The position numbers and the translations under genes were made by a program. A DNA stretch of 64,000 nt from positions 1 to 64,000 of the forward strand of contig NZ_JAIVFS010000018.1 in the NCBI RefSeq assembly GCF_020829645.1, read 5' to 3'. The stretch is from Nostoc mirabile CHAB5784 (GTDB lineage: Bacteria; Cyanobacteriota; Cyanobacteriia; Cyanobacteriales; Nostocaceae). A model generated the notes under the pieces. The model ran no database searches. It was not told the origin of the DNA and saw only the letters and a program-made list of their open reading frames with translations. Shown here piece by piece: positions 44,308 to 53,900 of this stretch. Each line of letters starts with the position of its first letter. Position 1 is the first letter of the stretch.

Positions 44308-44853
44308 GTATCCAACAAAGGCAATAGTCTATTTTTGATGTTTCTTTTCAATTTTGTGACTAACTGTAGCCATAGTGAATGTAGCAGTATAGTACCGCAT
44401 CATACCAATTTAAGATTTTGTGTAGAGACACTATACATCGCGTCTCTACATCTAGATTCATACTGCTTGTGAATTCTGCTAACTCCCATTGCACTCATGT
44501 CTCAATAATACTCAGAGTTATTGAATAGCCAGCTACTATAGCGTTTCTTAGTTTCAATACAGACCTAACAAGAACAGCCCCTTCCCTGCAAAAGAAGGGG
44601 AGTAATATTCAAAGCCTCTCTCCTAAAAGGAGAGAGGAATGGAAATGAGGTCAAAATGTATTGCATACAAACGAGAAGCACTATAGAAAACACCATTTTG
44701 TAAAGCCATAGTGTTAAGCGTTCATCACGCAATGGATTTTAAGCCATACCCAGCTTTAAACCACTGTTGTTTGTCCTAAGCGGCTGGCTGTTAATTAAAA
44801 ACCTTTTTATTTTTACTTCCATCAGCACAATTCAGGTAAATGGGCAACATACT
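44308..44853. other. Upstream region of the devBCA-type operon
   Basis: It contains a TGTAGAGACACTATACATCG / GTCTCTACA hairpin near 44422-44450 and a CTTCCCTGCAAAAGAAGGGG hairpin near 44580. No ORF is called. An in-frame TTG at 44767 could extend devB, but the ATG at 44854 is preferred. The promoter must lie here; no NtcA site is obvious. Confidence 0.45.
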
Positions 44854-46278
44854 ATGTCAAGGGTGACTGAAAAGCCAAAGCCAAGTGAGCAGGCATTTAA
44901 TCAAGAACAACCTAAGATTTGGTGGGGTATCGCTGTAGCCGTGCCAATAGTAATCGCTGCTGGGATACTAGGTACAGCTAAAATCGAGCAGTTAAGAAAA
45001 CTAACTACATCCGTCCCCGTAATGCCATCTACCAATAGCATTAGTGCTGTAGGGCGTTTGGAACCGCGAGGCGAAGTTGTTAAATTGTCTGCCCCATCAT
45101 CAGGATTAGCACCATCGTCACGAATTCAGCAACTTCTGGTGAGAGAGGGTGAACAGGTAAAGCAAGGCCAAATTATCGCAATTTTGGATAACCGCGATAC
45201 CCAAATAGCCGGACTACAAGAGGCAAAAGCCAAAGTGCAAGAAGCCCGTGCGAATTTAGCGCAAGTTAGGGCTGGATCTCCAAGAGATATTCAAGCCCAA
45301 AGAGCAGTTATTGCTCGCCTACAAGCGCAGTTAATTGGCGAAAGGAATGCAGGGCAAGCCACGATCGCGCGGATTGCAGCCCAGTTAAGTGGTGATAAAC
45401 TTGTCCAGCAAGCAACCGTGAATCGCTTAGAAGCTGAACTCAGTGGGCAAAGAGATGCTCTCAGAGCAACGCTTGCACGTATTAAAGCCGAACAGCGCAA
45501 TGCTCAAGTCGATGCCGGACGCTATGATTTTTTATACAGAGAAGGTGCTATTTCTCAGCAAGAGCGGGACAGAAGACGCTTGAGTGCAGTAACTTCTAAT
45601 CAACAGGTGGCCGAAAGCCAAGCTACCCTAAAACAGACATTGGCAACTCTACGACAGCAACTTGCCGAAGCCAGAGCTACCCAAATACAAAATTTAGCAA
45701 CTTTGCAACAGCAGCTAATCGAAGCCAAAGTTAACCGTGATAAAACCGTAGCAACTTTGCAAAGACAAATCGATGAAGAAAAGGCCAAACTGAGCAGAAT
45801 TTTAGATGTTAGTCCTACCGATGTGCAAATAGCGCAAGCCCAAGTTAGTAATGCGATCGCAAATATCAGAAAAGCCGAAGCAGAACTAAGGTTAAGCTAC
45901 GTTCAAGCACCAATCGCTGGAGAGATTTTAAAAGTTTACACCAAATCAGGCGAAGCGATCGGTGCAAATGGCATTGCTGAAATTGGACAAACTAGCCAAA
46001 TGTTTGTAATTGCTGAAGTCGCCGAAGACAGTATTGGTAAAGTGCGTATTGGTCAAAACGCCACTATCAGCAGCGATAATGGAGCATTTAGCGGCGAATT
46101 AAAGGGAACTGTCACTGAAATTGGCAGAAAAATTGGTAAAAAAGATGTGCTGAATACAGATCCAGCAGCAGATGTGGATGCCAGAGTCGTAGAAGTGAAA
46201 ATTGCTCTGTCCCCAGAAGATAGCCAGAAAGTTTCTGGTTTAACTTACGCCAAAGTTGTTGTCGATATTAATAACTAA
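44854..46278 (+). CDS. devB: DevB-type membrane fusion protein (HlyD family)
   Basis: A 474-residue periplasmic adaptor of an ABC exporter. It has one N-terminal transmembrane helix (about 26-46, GIAVAVPIVIAAGILGTAKI). The first lipoyl half is LLVREGEQVKQGQIIAILD. A long coiled coil of repeated RLQAQL/ATLKQ-type heptads spans about 110-330, followed by the second lipoyl half (YVQAPIAGEILKVYTKSGEA) and a beta barrel. DevB proteins link a DevAC pump to TolC; in heterocysts the DevBCA set exports envelope glycolipids. This copy may serve another substrate, since such operons are multicopy in Nostoc. Confidence 0.9.
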   Translation: MSRVTEKPKPSEQAFNQEQPKIWWGIAVAVPIVIAAGILGTAKIEQLRKLTTSVPVMPSTNSISAVGRLEPRGEVVKLSAPSSGLAPSSRIQQLLVREGEQVKQGQIIAILDNRDTQIAGLQEAKAKVQEARANLAQVRAGSPRDIQAQRAVIARLQAQLIGERNAGQATIARIAAQLSGDKLVQQATVNRLEAELSGQRDALRATLARIKAEQRNAQVDAGRYDFLYREGAISQQERDRRRLSAVTSNQQVAESQATLKQTLATLRQQLAEARATQIQNLATLQQQLIEAKVNRDKTVATLQRQIDEEKAKLSRILDVSPTDVQIAQAQVSNAIANIRKAEAELRLSYVQAPIAGEILKVYTKSGEAIGANGIAEIGQTSQMFVIAEVAEDSIGKVRIGQNATISSDNGAFSGELKGTVTEIGRKIGKKDVLNTDPAADVDARVVEVKIALSPEDSQKVSGLTYAKVVVDINN

Positions 46279-46279
46279 C

Positions 46280-46358
46280 TACGAATTACGAATTACGAAT
46301 TACGAATTACGAATTACGAATTACGAATTACGAATTACGAATTACGAATTACGAATTA
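46280..46358. repeat. ACGAATT heptamer tract between devB and devC
   Basis: About eleven perfect 7-bp units follow the devB stop. The tract lies inside what should be a single transcript, and its length may vary by slippage. Confidence 0.9.
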
Positions 46359-46385
46359 TTTTAGCTGTGCTTGGATGCCTATAAA

Positions 46386-47540
46386 ATGAGTCAAAAAATA
46401 CCTCTGTCGTGGCTACAACTGACAAGAGAAAAAACTCGCCTAGCTGTGGCTTTAGCAGGAATTTCCTTTGCTGATATTTTAATGTTTATGCAACTCGGTT
46501 TCCGAGATGCCTTATATTATAGTAACGTTAGATTTCATAACAGCTTGCAGGGCGATATTGTTTTAATCAATAGTCAATCCAGTGCTGTTCTGGCTATGAG
46601 GAGTTTTTCTCAAAGACGGTTATATAAAGCTTTAGAGTTACCCGCAGTACAATCGGTACATCCGATATATTTGGACTTTACAATCTGGAAAAATCCTGTA
46701 ACAGGCCGCCCTCGTAGTATCCTGATATTTGGAATGAACCCAGAAACTAACATAGTTAACTTACCTGGAGTTCAGGAAAATTTAGATAAACTTAAACTGC
46801 CTGATGTAGTTCTATTTGATCGTTCTTCTAGAGTGGAATATGGCCCAATTGCTGCTAATTATGACCAAAGAAAGACTGTAACAGCAGAAGTGCGAAGGCG
46901 GCGAATTAAAGTCGAAGGACTATTTACATTAGGTGCATCATTTGGCGCAGATGGTAATTTAATTACAAGTGATATTAACTTTCTGCGAATATTTAGCAAT
47001 CGTCAAAAAGGATTAATTGATATTGGGCTAATTAGATTAAAACCCGGAGCCAATGCTAACGTTGTTGCCCAAGAATTACGAAAATATTTACCTAACGAAG
47101 TAAATGTTTTAACTAAACAAGAATTTATTGATTTTGAGCGGAATTATTGGGCAAATAGTACAGCTATCGGGTTTATTTTCACATTAGGGACTGTCATGGG
47201 CTTCATTGTGGGAACTGTGATTGTTTATCAAATCCTTTACACAGAAGTTGCAGATCATTTAGCTGAGTACGCTACTCTCAAGGCAATAGGTTATACACAA
47301 AATTATTTATTAACCGTCATTCTTCAAGAGGCTTTGCTGTTAGCAGTTTTAGGATATTTTCCTGGGATAGTTTTTGCTTTGTTTATGTATAAAAGTGCCA
47401 GAGAAGCAACACTTTTACCAGTTTTCATGAGTTTTGATCGGGCGGTAATGGTGTTGATTTTGACTATGCTAATGTGTATTATTTCTGGTGCGATCGCAGT
47501 CCGAAAATTACGTTCTGCCGATCCAGCAGATATATTTTAA
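46386..47540 (+). CDS. devC: DevC-type ABC exporter permease (FtsX/MacB-like)
   Basis: A 384-residue permease with four transmembrane helices: one N-terminal (about 22-40) and three C-terminal (from about 255, IGFIFTLGTVMGFIVGTVIV; QEALLLAVLGYFPGIVFALF; VMVLILTMLMCIISGAIAV). A large periplasmic domain lies between them. The start is the ATG at 46386 (MSQKIPLSWLQLTREKTRL); a TTG five codons earlier is the alternative. It is the middle gene of devB-devC-devA. Confidence 0.92.
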   Translation: MSQKIPLSWLQLTREKTRLAVALAGISFADILMFMQLGFRDALYYSNVRFHNSLQGDIVLINSQSSAVLAMRSFSQRRLYKALELPAVQSVHPIYLDFTIWKNPVTGRPRSILIFGMNPETNIVNLPGVQENLDKLKLPDVVLFDRSSRVEYGPIAANYDQRKTVTAEVRRRRIKVEGLFTLGASFGADGNLITSDINFLRIFSNRQKGLIDIGLIRLKPGANANVVAQELRKYLPNEVNVLTKQEFIDFERNYWANSTAIGFIFTLGTVMGFIVGTVIVYQILYTEVADHLAEYATLKAIGYTQNYLLTVILQEALLLAVLGYFPGIVFALFMYKSAREATLLPVFMSFDRAVMVLILTMLMCIISGAIAVRKLRSADPADIF

Positions 47541-47665
47541 TTAAGTCAATATTAATTAAAATAAATTATTGATAACTATAGTTTATAATCAATAATTAAG
47601 AAAGCTTGATTTTTGATAGGCACTACAGTTACGTTTCAAAACTGTTAATTTGAAGTAATAAGAAT

Positions 47666-48376
47666 ATGATAGAAAAAGAACCTGTAATTGCCATTAAAAA
47701 TCTCAACCACTATTATGGCAAAGGGGCACTGAGAAAACAGATATTATTTGACATCAACCTAGAAATTTATCCAGGTGAGATTGTAATTATGACCGGCCCA
47801 TCAGGTTCAGGTAAAACAACATTACTGAGCTTAATTGGTGGTTTGCGGTCTGTACAAGAAGGAAGTTTAAAATTTTTAGGTGAAGAACTCGTTGGCGTCA
47901 GTCAAAACAAACTGGTGCAGATGCGACGCAACATTGGTTATATTTTCCAAGCTCACAATTTGCTAGGGTTCTTAACAGCAAAGCAAAATGTGCAAATGGC
48001 GGTAGAATTGAATGATAATATTTCTCAAACAGAAGCAGTAGCTAAATCAAAAGCTATGCTGGGGTCTGTTGGGCTAGAAGAACGAGTTGATTACTACCCA
48101 GATAATCTTTCTGGTGGACAGAAACAAAGAATTGCGATCGCTCGCGCCTTAGTGAATCGTCCCCCACTAGTGTTAGCAGACGAACCGACAGCTGCATTAG
48201 ACAAGCAATCAGGACGCGATGTCGTGGAAATAATGCAGAGTTTAGCCAAAAATCAGGGAACTACTATCTTATTAGTGACACACGACAACCGCATTTTAGA
48301 TATAGCCGATCGCATCGTAGAAATGGAAGATGGCCTTTTAACCCGTAATTCTCCCAATGCCGCTATTCAGTCATGA
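47666..48376 (+). CDS. devA: DevA-type ABC exporter ATPase
   Basis: A 236-residue nucleotide-binding subunit of the MacB/LolD class. Walker A is MTGPSGSGKTTLLSLIGG, Q-loop GYIFQAHNLLGFL, signature NLSGGQKQRIAIARAL, Walker B LVLADEPTAALD and switch His LLVTHDN. With devB and devC it forms a tripartite exporter needing an outer-membrane TolC encoded elsewhere. The 125-bp AT-rich gap after devC shows no repeat. Confidence 0.93.
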   Translation: MIEKEPVIAIKNLNHYYGKGALRKQILFDINLEIYPGEIVIMTGPSGSGKTTLLSLIGGLRSVQEGSLKFLGEELVGVSQNKLVQMRRNIGYIFQAHNLLGFLTAKQNVQMAVELNDNISQTEAVAKSKAMLGSVGLEERVDYYPDNLSGGQKQRIAIARALVNRPPLVLADEPTAALDKQSGRDVVEIMQSLAKNQGTTILLVTHDNRILDIADRIVEMEDGLLTRNSPNAAIQS

Positions 48377-48388
48377 TTTTAGTTCTTA

Positions 48389-48567
48389 TTGACACTCCCC
48401 ACGCCTTTAGGTGGGGGATTCCAAGTAAAAAATGATTAAAAAATATACCAGTTTTACACGATGAAGTGAAGACAAAAAGAACCGCAGTGTTAACACCTAC
48501 AGCTTGGCAAAATATTAAAACCGAAGCGGCTTTTCGTGGGATTAGTGCTAGCGAATTAATCGAGTGA
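48389..48567 (+). pseudogene. Transposon end remnant with a truncated RHH-type protein
   Basis: 48389-48424 has TTGACACTCCCCACGCC with GGTGGGGGATTCC, the hairpin end style of IS200/IS605 elements. From 48436 an open frame without a start codon encodes PVLHDEVKTKRTAVLTPTAW, then RGISASELIE and a stop. This is the end of a small ribbon-helix-helix-like protein of the kind often found beside such elements in cyanobacteria. No functional product is expected. Confidence 0.5.
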
Positions 48568-48939
48568 TTTGGACGGCGATAGCGCAGCGTTAGCGAGTCT
48601 TGCCTACGGCACGCCAAGGGCGAACGAGCGTCATAAATTCGCACTAGTACTACCCCCATAAATAAATTTAGTTGCTCTGCACGCCGCAATGTGTGTGGTC
48701 ATTTGTTTTTTCTGAATGACTATGAATGACCAATGACCAAATAATTACTAATTCGTAATGACGCTCGTTCCTCGCTACCGCTACGCTAACGTAATTCGTA
48801 ATTAAAGGTACAGAGCAATTAACTAAAGTTTATGGAGACAAATAAATTTATTCCTTATTTCAGAGCAAGCGACTTCAGTCGTGGGGTAATAATTACGAAT
48901 TACGAATTATAAATTACGAATTATTTTGACAGCCATAAT
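48568..48939. other. Repeat-rich gap
   Basis: It holds a GGCGATAGCGCAGCGTTAGC-type dispersed repeat and ACGAATT/TAATTCG heptamer tracts near 48740 and 48890-48925. No gene is seen. Confidence 0.5.
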
Positions 48940-49758
48940 TTATTGTCTAGCCGAGCCTGATTTTTTCATTCCAGGTTGGTTTGGTGGAGTTGGAGCATTT
49001 GGTTGGCGATTAGTACGAAAAGTCACATTCACGCCTTCATTTGATTGCTCCAGCACCAGTAGAGGCGTAGGTTTAGCCTTTTGATCCCAATGCATAGTAG
49101 CAATCCGACCTTGAATTGTTGGTTGCCAACTATCTTCGGATTCTATGGGGCTTAGGTAAGTTTCTATACAGTCAATAATTTGACTAATAGTCGCAGAAGT
49201 TGCTTGCGTTGGTAACTTCATTAACCGGACTTGAATGCGAAACAGCACTCGTTTAGCAGAGTTCCCTGGAGTACCAGTTTCATACTCTACATCAAAAATT
49301 TCATCTACTTGCCGTCCAGCGCTATTAGCAATTCCGACTGATCCAAGTTGTGCTTGATTTGGACGCAGGGCTTGAGTAACTTTTTCTTTGATCTGAATCT
49401 TGATTTGATTAAGGATTGCAAAATGAAACACCTCCTCTGACATCCGCATTCGCAGATAATCTAGGTTAAAGTCCCGTGAGTTGACCAAATCGGGATTAGT
49501 TTCCATTTTGCGAATCGTTTCCAGCGCCAGCTTAAACTTTTTCTCTAATTCTCGCGCACGGAATTGTTCAAACTTAAGTTTTTTCTCCAGCTTATTCATC
49601 TGGAGCTTACTATACACTATCATTGCAATCACCGCTAAAGCCAGCCCTCCTGAAGTTACCAACAATAACGGTGGTATTTGAGGATTACTTGCTGGCACTT
49701 CCTGGGATGCTTTTTTAGGCTTTCCTGGGGTTTGGGCAAGAAATATCGAAGTGAACAT
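48940..49758 (-). CDS. Conserved hypothetical single-pass membrane protein
   Basis: A 272-residue protein from the ATG at 49758 (MFTSIFLAQTPGKPKK); the frame is open for 24 further codons upstream. It has one transmembrane helix (about 30-50, LLLVTSGGLALAVIAMIVY), then a charged coiled coil (KLEKKLKFEQFRARELEKKF). A soluble domain follows that I do not recognise (EEVFHFAILNQIKIQIKEKV). The tail is Pro-rich. The start is divergent from the HAD gene, and the two promoters share about 100 bp. Confidence 0.7.
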   Translation of the reverse strand: MFTSIFLAQTPGKPKKASQEVPASNPQIPPLLLVTSGGLALAVIAMIVYSKLQMNKLEKKLKFEQFRARELEKKFKLALETIRKMETNPDLVNSRDFNLDYLRMRMSEEVFHFAILNQIKIQIKEKVTQALRPNQAQLGSVGIANSAGRQVDEIFDVEYETGTPGNSAKRVLFRIQVRLMKLPTQATSATISQIIDCIETYLSPIESEDSWQPTIQGRIATMHWDQKAKPTPLLVLEQSNEGVNVTFRTNRQPNAPTPPNQPGMKKSGSARQ

Positions 49759-49862
49759 GGTTGGAAACTGAAAAACTTGACTCCTGATGTTTAGGATGCC
49801 CAAATCTTCAATGTCATCTTGCTGTATCATTAATATTTTTTACAGCCTTTCACAAACCACCT

Positions 49863-50660
49863 ATGTCCAGACACCACAGTATCCCTGCCCTGTCTGAGTT
49901 TTCATCTACAACCTTGAGCAATATTCGTCTGATAGCCACAGATATGGATGGCACCCTGACTAGACGAGGAAAATTTACTCCTGCACTGCTGCAAGCTTTA
50001 GAGGATTTAGCGGCAGCTGATATTAAGGTGCTGATTGTCACAGGACGTTCTGCTGGGTGGGTGAGTGGATTGAGTGCGATTATGCCAGTGGCAGGTGCTA
50101 TAGCAGAAAATGGCGGTTTGTACTTTCCACCTGGGAACCAGAAACCAGTAGTTTTAACACCCATTCCCGATTTAGCAAAACATCGCCAGCACTTGGCTAC
50201 AACTTTTGAGAATTTACAAACCAAATTTCCCCAAATCCAAAAATCTGCTGATAATCGCTTTCGCATCACCGACTGGACTTTTGATGTAGCTGGTTTGCGT
50301 CAAGAGGAACTACAAACCCTAGAGAATCTCTGTCAACAAATGGGTTGGGGATTTACCTATAGCAACGTGCAATGTCACATTAAACCCCAAGGGCAAGATA
50401 AAGCTGTGGGATTGTTGCAGGTATTGGGCGAATATTTGCCCCAGTATTCACCAGAACAAATTGTCACTGTTGGCGATAGCCCCAATGATGAAAGTTTATT
50501 TGATCGGCGTTATTTTCCTATTTCTGTAGGCGTGGCAAATGTGCTGGAATATGTGAATCAGTTGAAATATCACCCTGCTTATATTACTAACGCTGCCGAA
50601 GGGGAAGGATTTTGTGAGTTATCTAGTTATATTTTGAAAAGCTTGCACATCTCAAGTTAG
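49863..50660 (+). CDS. HAD-superfamily (Cof/IIB type) hydrolase
   Basis: A 265-residue phosphatase. The nucleophile motif is LIATDMDGTLTRRGKF, motif II LIVTGRSAGWV, then AENGGLYFPPG, and motif III/IV VTVGDSPNDESLFD. The IIB cap lies between them. Such enzymes hydrolyse sugar or nucleotide phosphates; the substrate is not predictable here. The gene is intact. Confidence 0.88.
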   Translation: MSRHHSIPALSEFSSTTLSNIRLIATDMDGTLTRRGKFTPALLQALEDLAAADIKVLIVTGRSAGWVSGLSAIMPVAGAIAENGGLYFPPGNQKPVVLTPIPDLAKHRQHLATTFENLQTKFPQIQKSADNRFRITDWTFDVAGLRQEELQTLENLCQQMGWGFTYSNVQCHIKPQGQDKAVGLLQVLGEYLPQYSPEQIVTVGDSPNDESLFDRRYFPISVGVANVLEYVNQLKYHPAYITNAAEGEGFCELSSYILKSLHISS

Positions 50661-50897
50661 GGAAAAGTAGAGTTGTTCTACAATAATCTCGTAGCACTGA
50701 TTTTACCTTTTACGAATTACGAATTATTTTAACTAGTTCCGTGGGTTTAAGTCCCCCGGTTCAAAAATCACGCAAGTTTTGTGTTGGGGTTAAATCCCCA
50801 TTACAAAACAAAATTTACGAAAGCGTTGCGGGGCGTTCGCGTTTAGCGTCTCTAAGAGTTGCCCATTACGAATTACGAATTACGAATTACGAATTAT

Positions 50898-51836
50898 TTA
50901 ATTGTCTTGGCGATTTTCTGGCGAGTAAGGAACACCTAACCCTTGGGGGGGTGTAGATTTCCCAGCTAATCCCACTAGTGCAAATAAAGCGATCGCATAC
51001 GGTAGCATGGCTAGAAACTGATAAGGAATATTTGCACCAAAAGCTTGAATTCGTAACTGTAAAGCTTCCGTAGCGCCAAATAAAAAACAAGCTAGAGTAG
51101 TACTTAAAGGATGCCACCTACCAAAAATTAAAGCTGCGATCGCAATAAATCCTTTACCTGCACTCATCCCTTCGGTAAAAAATCTGATTTGTACCAAGGT
51201 GAGATAAGCCCCTCCTAAACTGGCAAGACAGCCACTGAGTACTACAGCCCCATATCGCACCCTTGATACTGAAACCCCAGCCGTCGCAGCAGCTTGGGGA
51301 TATTCCCCTACCGCCCGCAAAGTCAGCCCAAAGCTAGTATGAAATAAGAAATAGATACTTGTAGCAACTAGAGTTATCAGTAAATATACAAAAATATCTT
51401 GCTGGAACAACATCGCTCCAAGTATAGGTATATTCGCAACACCAGGAATGACTATAGGCTCAATTCCTGGTAATCTTTGAGTATTGCTGCCATTAAATAC
51501 TAACCGCGCTAAAAATGATGTTAAGCCCGCAGCGACCAGATTAATCGCTAACCCTGATACCAACTGATTAACATATAAAGTTACACATAAAAAAGCGTGG
51601 AGTAAACCGACTAATCCCCCAGCAATCAACGCACAGATAACACCAAGCCAAGGGTTGCCTGTATAAAAGGTAGCGGCTGCACTGGTAAAAGCTCCAGTTA
51701 ATAACATCCCTTCTAGGGCAATATTTAATACTCCTGAACGTTCTGAGTACATTCCCCCAAGGGCAGCAAATGCTAGGGGTACGGCTAAGTTTAAGCTAGC
51801 AATTAAGTAATCAGAGAGGAAGTTAAGGTTATTCAT
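50898..51836 (-). CDS. ABC transporter permease of the BMP/nucleoside type (YufQ/NupQ-like)
   Basis: A 312-residue inner-membrane permease of the branched-chain/simple-sugar family. About eight hydrophobic segments are present, with the family motifs AALGGMYSERSGVLNIALEG and LASLGGAYLTLVQI. The last gene of a minus-strand operon (bmp, ATPase, permease 1, permease 2), it is the only member that looks intact. With the other three broken, transport by this set is unlikely. Confidence 0.88.
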   Translation of the reverse strand: MNNLNFLSDYLIASLNLAVPLAFAALGGMYSERSGVLNIALEGMLLTGAFTSAAATFYTGNPWLGVICALIAGGLVGLLHAFLCVTLYVNQLVSGLAINLVAAGLTSFLARLVFNGSNTQRLPGIEPIVIPGVANIPILGAMLFQQDIFVYLLITLVATSIYFLFHTSFGLTLRAVGEYPQAAATAGVSVSRVRYGAVVLSGCLASLGGAYLTLVQIRFFTEGMSAGKGFIAIAALIFGRWHPLSTTLACFLFGATEALQLRIQAFGANIPYQFLAMLPYAIALFALVGLAGKSTPPQGLGVPYSPENRQDN

Positions 51837-51972
51837 AGTTATTTTTTTTTAACGCAGAGGTAGACGCGTTCGCGGAGCGTCTCGTAGAGAAGCGGCTTGC
51901 CGTTCGCGTAGCGTCTCCGAAGGAGAAGGCTACGCTAAGGGAAGCGCAGAGTATCGCAGAGAAAGTTTCGCG

Positions 51973-52689
51973 TTAAACCTCAGCGTTACTTTGCGTTTTT
52001 ATTCGTCTTTCTACGGCGAGGCTGATGGCAATGAATAAGACAGTTAATCCTTGAATTGCATAAACTACAGTCACAGGTACACCAGCACTACGTTGCATGA
52101 CATTGGCACCACTACGCAAGGCGGCAAAAAATAGAGAAGTCAATACTACACCGCTAATACTACCGCGACTTAAAAAGGCGATCGCAATGGCATCAAATCC
52201 ATAACCAGGGGAAACCTGTTCAAATAAGCGGTACTTCAATCCCATTACCTCAGATGCACCCGCCAACCCGGCTAAACCACCTGCTAAGGACATGACAAGC
52301 ATAATGGTATTTTTTACTGAAATCCTTGCATAATGGGCTGCTGTGGGGTTAAAACCAACGGCGGCAATTTGGTATCCTAGAGGCGATCGCACCAATAACA
52401 CCCACAATACTCCAGCAGCCATTAACGCAAGTATTATGCCAGCATGGGCAAGACTTTGGAGTAGAATAATCGGCAACTGTGCAGATTTAGCAATTAATGG
52501 TGAATAAGGACTAGGCGCGGCTGGTGCTTTTAGGGGATTTTGCACCAAGTAACTAACTAAATTCACTGCTATGTAATTCAGTAATAGGGTAGTGATAACT
52601 TCATTGATTCCCCGTATTGCTTTGAGATAACCCGGTATCCAACCCCAAACCGCACCAAACCCAAACCCAGCAATCAGTGCTAGAAGTTA
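51973..52689 (-). pseudogene. ABC transporter permease (YufP/NupP-like), N-terminus missing
   Basis: Coding similarity starts abruptly at about 52689 with LALIAGFGFGAVWGWIPGYL and continues in frame through KAIRGINEVITTLLLNYIAV to the stop at 51973. Later family motifs are GLAGLAGASEVMGL and SPGYGFDAIAIAFLSRGSIS. Roughly the first 100 residues of the family are absent, and the upstream 52690-52895 carries an unrelated fragment. An internal ATG at 52566 would give only 197 residues. Confidence 0.82.
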
Positions 52690-52895
52690 GCCGATGCAGT
52701 ATATTCCGGTGGTGTTCAAAAATTGTCTAAACTTGGTTGGCAGGGAATTGGTAAGGAGAAGGCAACTTGGGCAGAAAGGATCTCATCTCTCCCCTTATGG
52801 ACATTGACAATAATCAATCACCAAGTTTTTGCTATTTTCGAGATCAGCTTCGACGTTTAAGTGGGCATTAAAGCAAACAACAGATAATGTAAAGA
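52690..52895 (+). other. Unrecognised fragment at the permease break point
   Basis: A 56-codon + strand frame without a start encodes ADAVYSGGVQKLSKLGWQGI, then WAERISSLPLWTL, and stops at about 52858. It looks like the end of some protein, not identified. It separates the truncated permease from the ATPase-tail repeat. Confidence 0.35.
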
Positions 52896-53019
52896 CTTGG
52901 CATTTTATCCTCTACATGTCCCGCCAGCCATCAATAAACCAATTTCTTCTATCGTCGCTGTCTGTGCATCCAAAATAGCGACAAACTCACCTCTGTAGAT
53001 TACGGCAATGCGATCGCTC
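52896..53019. repeat. Left copy of a 124-bp direct repeat (ABC ATPase tail plus zeta start)
   Basis: It matches 53777-53900 with about nine differences. On the minus strand it encodes the end of the ABC ATPase (IAVIYRGEFVAILDAQTATI, then GLLMAGGTCRG and stop), followed by ATG and MPSLYII of a zeta-like gene that then breaks off. Only two of the differences change an amino acid. Confidence 0.85.
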
Positions 53020-53026
53020 TTACTGA

Positions 53027-53218
53027 TCAGTGATTTATATTATTATGTTGAGGCTTTGTTGCTGAAATCTCATCAGCAGTTAAAATTACCACCTTCCCAT
53101 TTTGCATAATACTAATTGATTGACCTAGCTTGCGATGTCGTTCTATGGCTGCTGCAATTGCGGCTTTAACTCCAGCATCAATTTTACTCGATAAAAGTTC
53201 TAATTCTTGATCAGCCAT
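53027..53218 (-). CDS. Small partner protein of the zeta-like kinase
   Basis: A 63-residue protein starting at the ATG 53218 (MADQELELLSSKIDAGVKAA). It is mostly helical and has ISIMQNGKVVILTADEI near the end. It starts three bases after the zeta-like stop and shares its ribosome-binding text AGAGGATAAAA. I recall similar small proteins beside zeta-type P-loop proteins in cyanobacteria. An antitoxin role is inferred from the pairing only. Confidence 0.65.
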   Translation of the reverse strand: MADQELELLSSKIDAGVKAAIAAAIERHRKLGQSISIMQNGKVVILTADEISATKPQHNNINH

Positions 53219-53220
53219 TT

Positions 53221-53784
53221 TTATCCTCTGATTTGATTCCAAATTCTACTTTCATATACAATAAGCTGTTGACTATAGCTATACTCAGCTACTAAGCTAG
53301 CATCATTACTAGAGTTATTATAAATAATCCAGCGATCGCACAACGGTAAATACAAAGAAATTAAATTTACTCTCCCTCTGTGGTAGCGTCTTCGGATCAC
53401 ATCTTCTGGAATCGAATGTCCGCCGCTAGCAACCCTTTGTGCTACCCGTTCTACTGCCAAATCAGGACTTTGTAACCAAAAATAAATTAAATTAATTATG
53501 TAGCCTTTAGCTTTACATTCAATTATAAAAGGTGCAAAAGTTCTCGCAGCTAATGTGGTTTCAAAAGCAAAATCACTACCAGAGTTAGATAACGTCCGCA
53601 GGCGTGTAATCATTAATCTTCCTGCTTCTGTAGCCATCGACTCTGGATTTAATGGGGATAAACCAGCAGCTATTGCATCTGCATTCACATACTCAAAGCA
53701 GTCTAAAAAATTTGGTAATAAACTCATGGAAACGGTAGTTTTTCCTGAACCATTTGCACCACCGATGATATAAAGGCTTGGCAT
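53221..53784 (-). CDS. Zeta-toxin-like P-loop kinase
   Basis: A 187-residue protein of the zeta toxin/AAA P-loop family. Walker A is IIGGANGSGKTTVSMSLLP, then YVNADAIAAGLSPLNPE. The zeta-like FAFETTLAARTF follows, and an Arg-containing stretch ends RRRYHRGRVNLISLYLPL. Zeta toxins phosphorylate UDP-N-acetylglucosamine, but many stand-alone members have unknown substrates. The start lies directly after the ABC ATPase stop and the end abuts the small partner gene. The pair is bracketed by a 124-bp direct repeat, indicating recombination. Confidence 0.82.
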   Translation of the reverse strand: MPSLYIIGGANGSGKTTVSMSLLPNFLDCFEYVNADAIAAGLSPLNPESMATEAGRLMITRLRTLSNSGSDFAFETTLAARTFAPFIIECKAKGYIINLIYFWLQSPDLAVERVAQRVASGGHSIPEDVIRRRYHRGRVNLISLYLPLCDRWIIYNNSSNDASLVAEYSYSQQLIVYESRIWNQIRG

Positions 53785-53900
53785 TTTATCCTCTGCGTGT
53801 CCCCCCAGCCATCAACAAACCAATCTCCTCTACTGTTGCTGTCTGTGCATCCAAAATAGCGACAAACTCACCTCTGTAGATTACGGCAATGCGATCGCTC
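53777..53900. repeat. Right copy of the 124-bp direct repeat
   Basis: It contains the last 38 codons of the ABC ATPase fragment and the first codons of the zeta-like gene. See the left copy at 52896. Confidence 0.85.

Noticed and set aside
44767..44853. TTG start extending devB by 29 codons
   Set aside because: The extension adds a hydrophobic stretch before the usual cytoplasmic N-terminus, and a good ATG is present at 44854.
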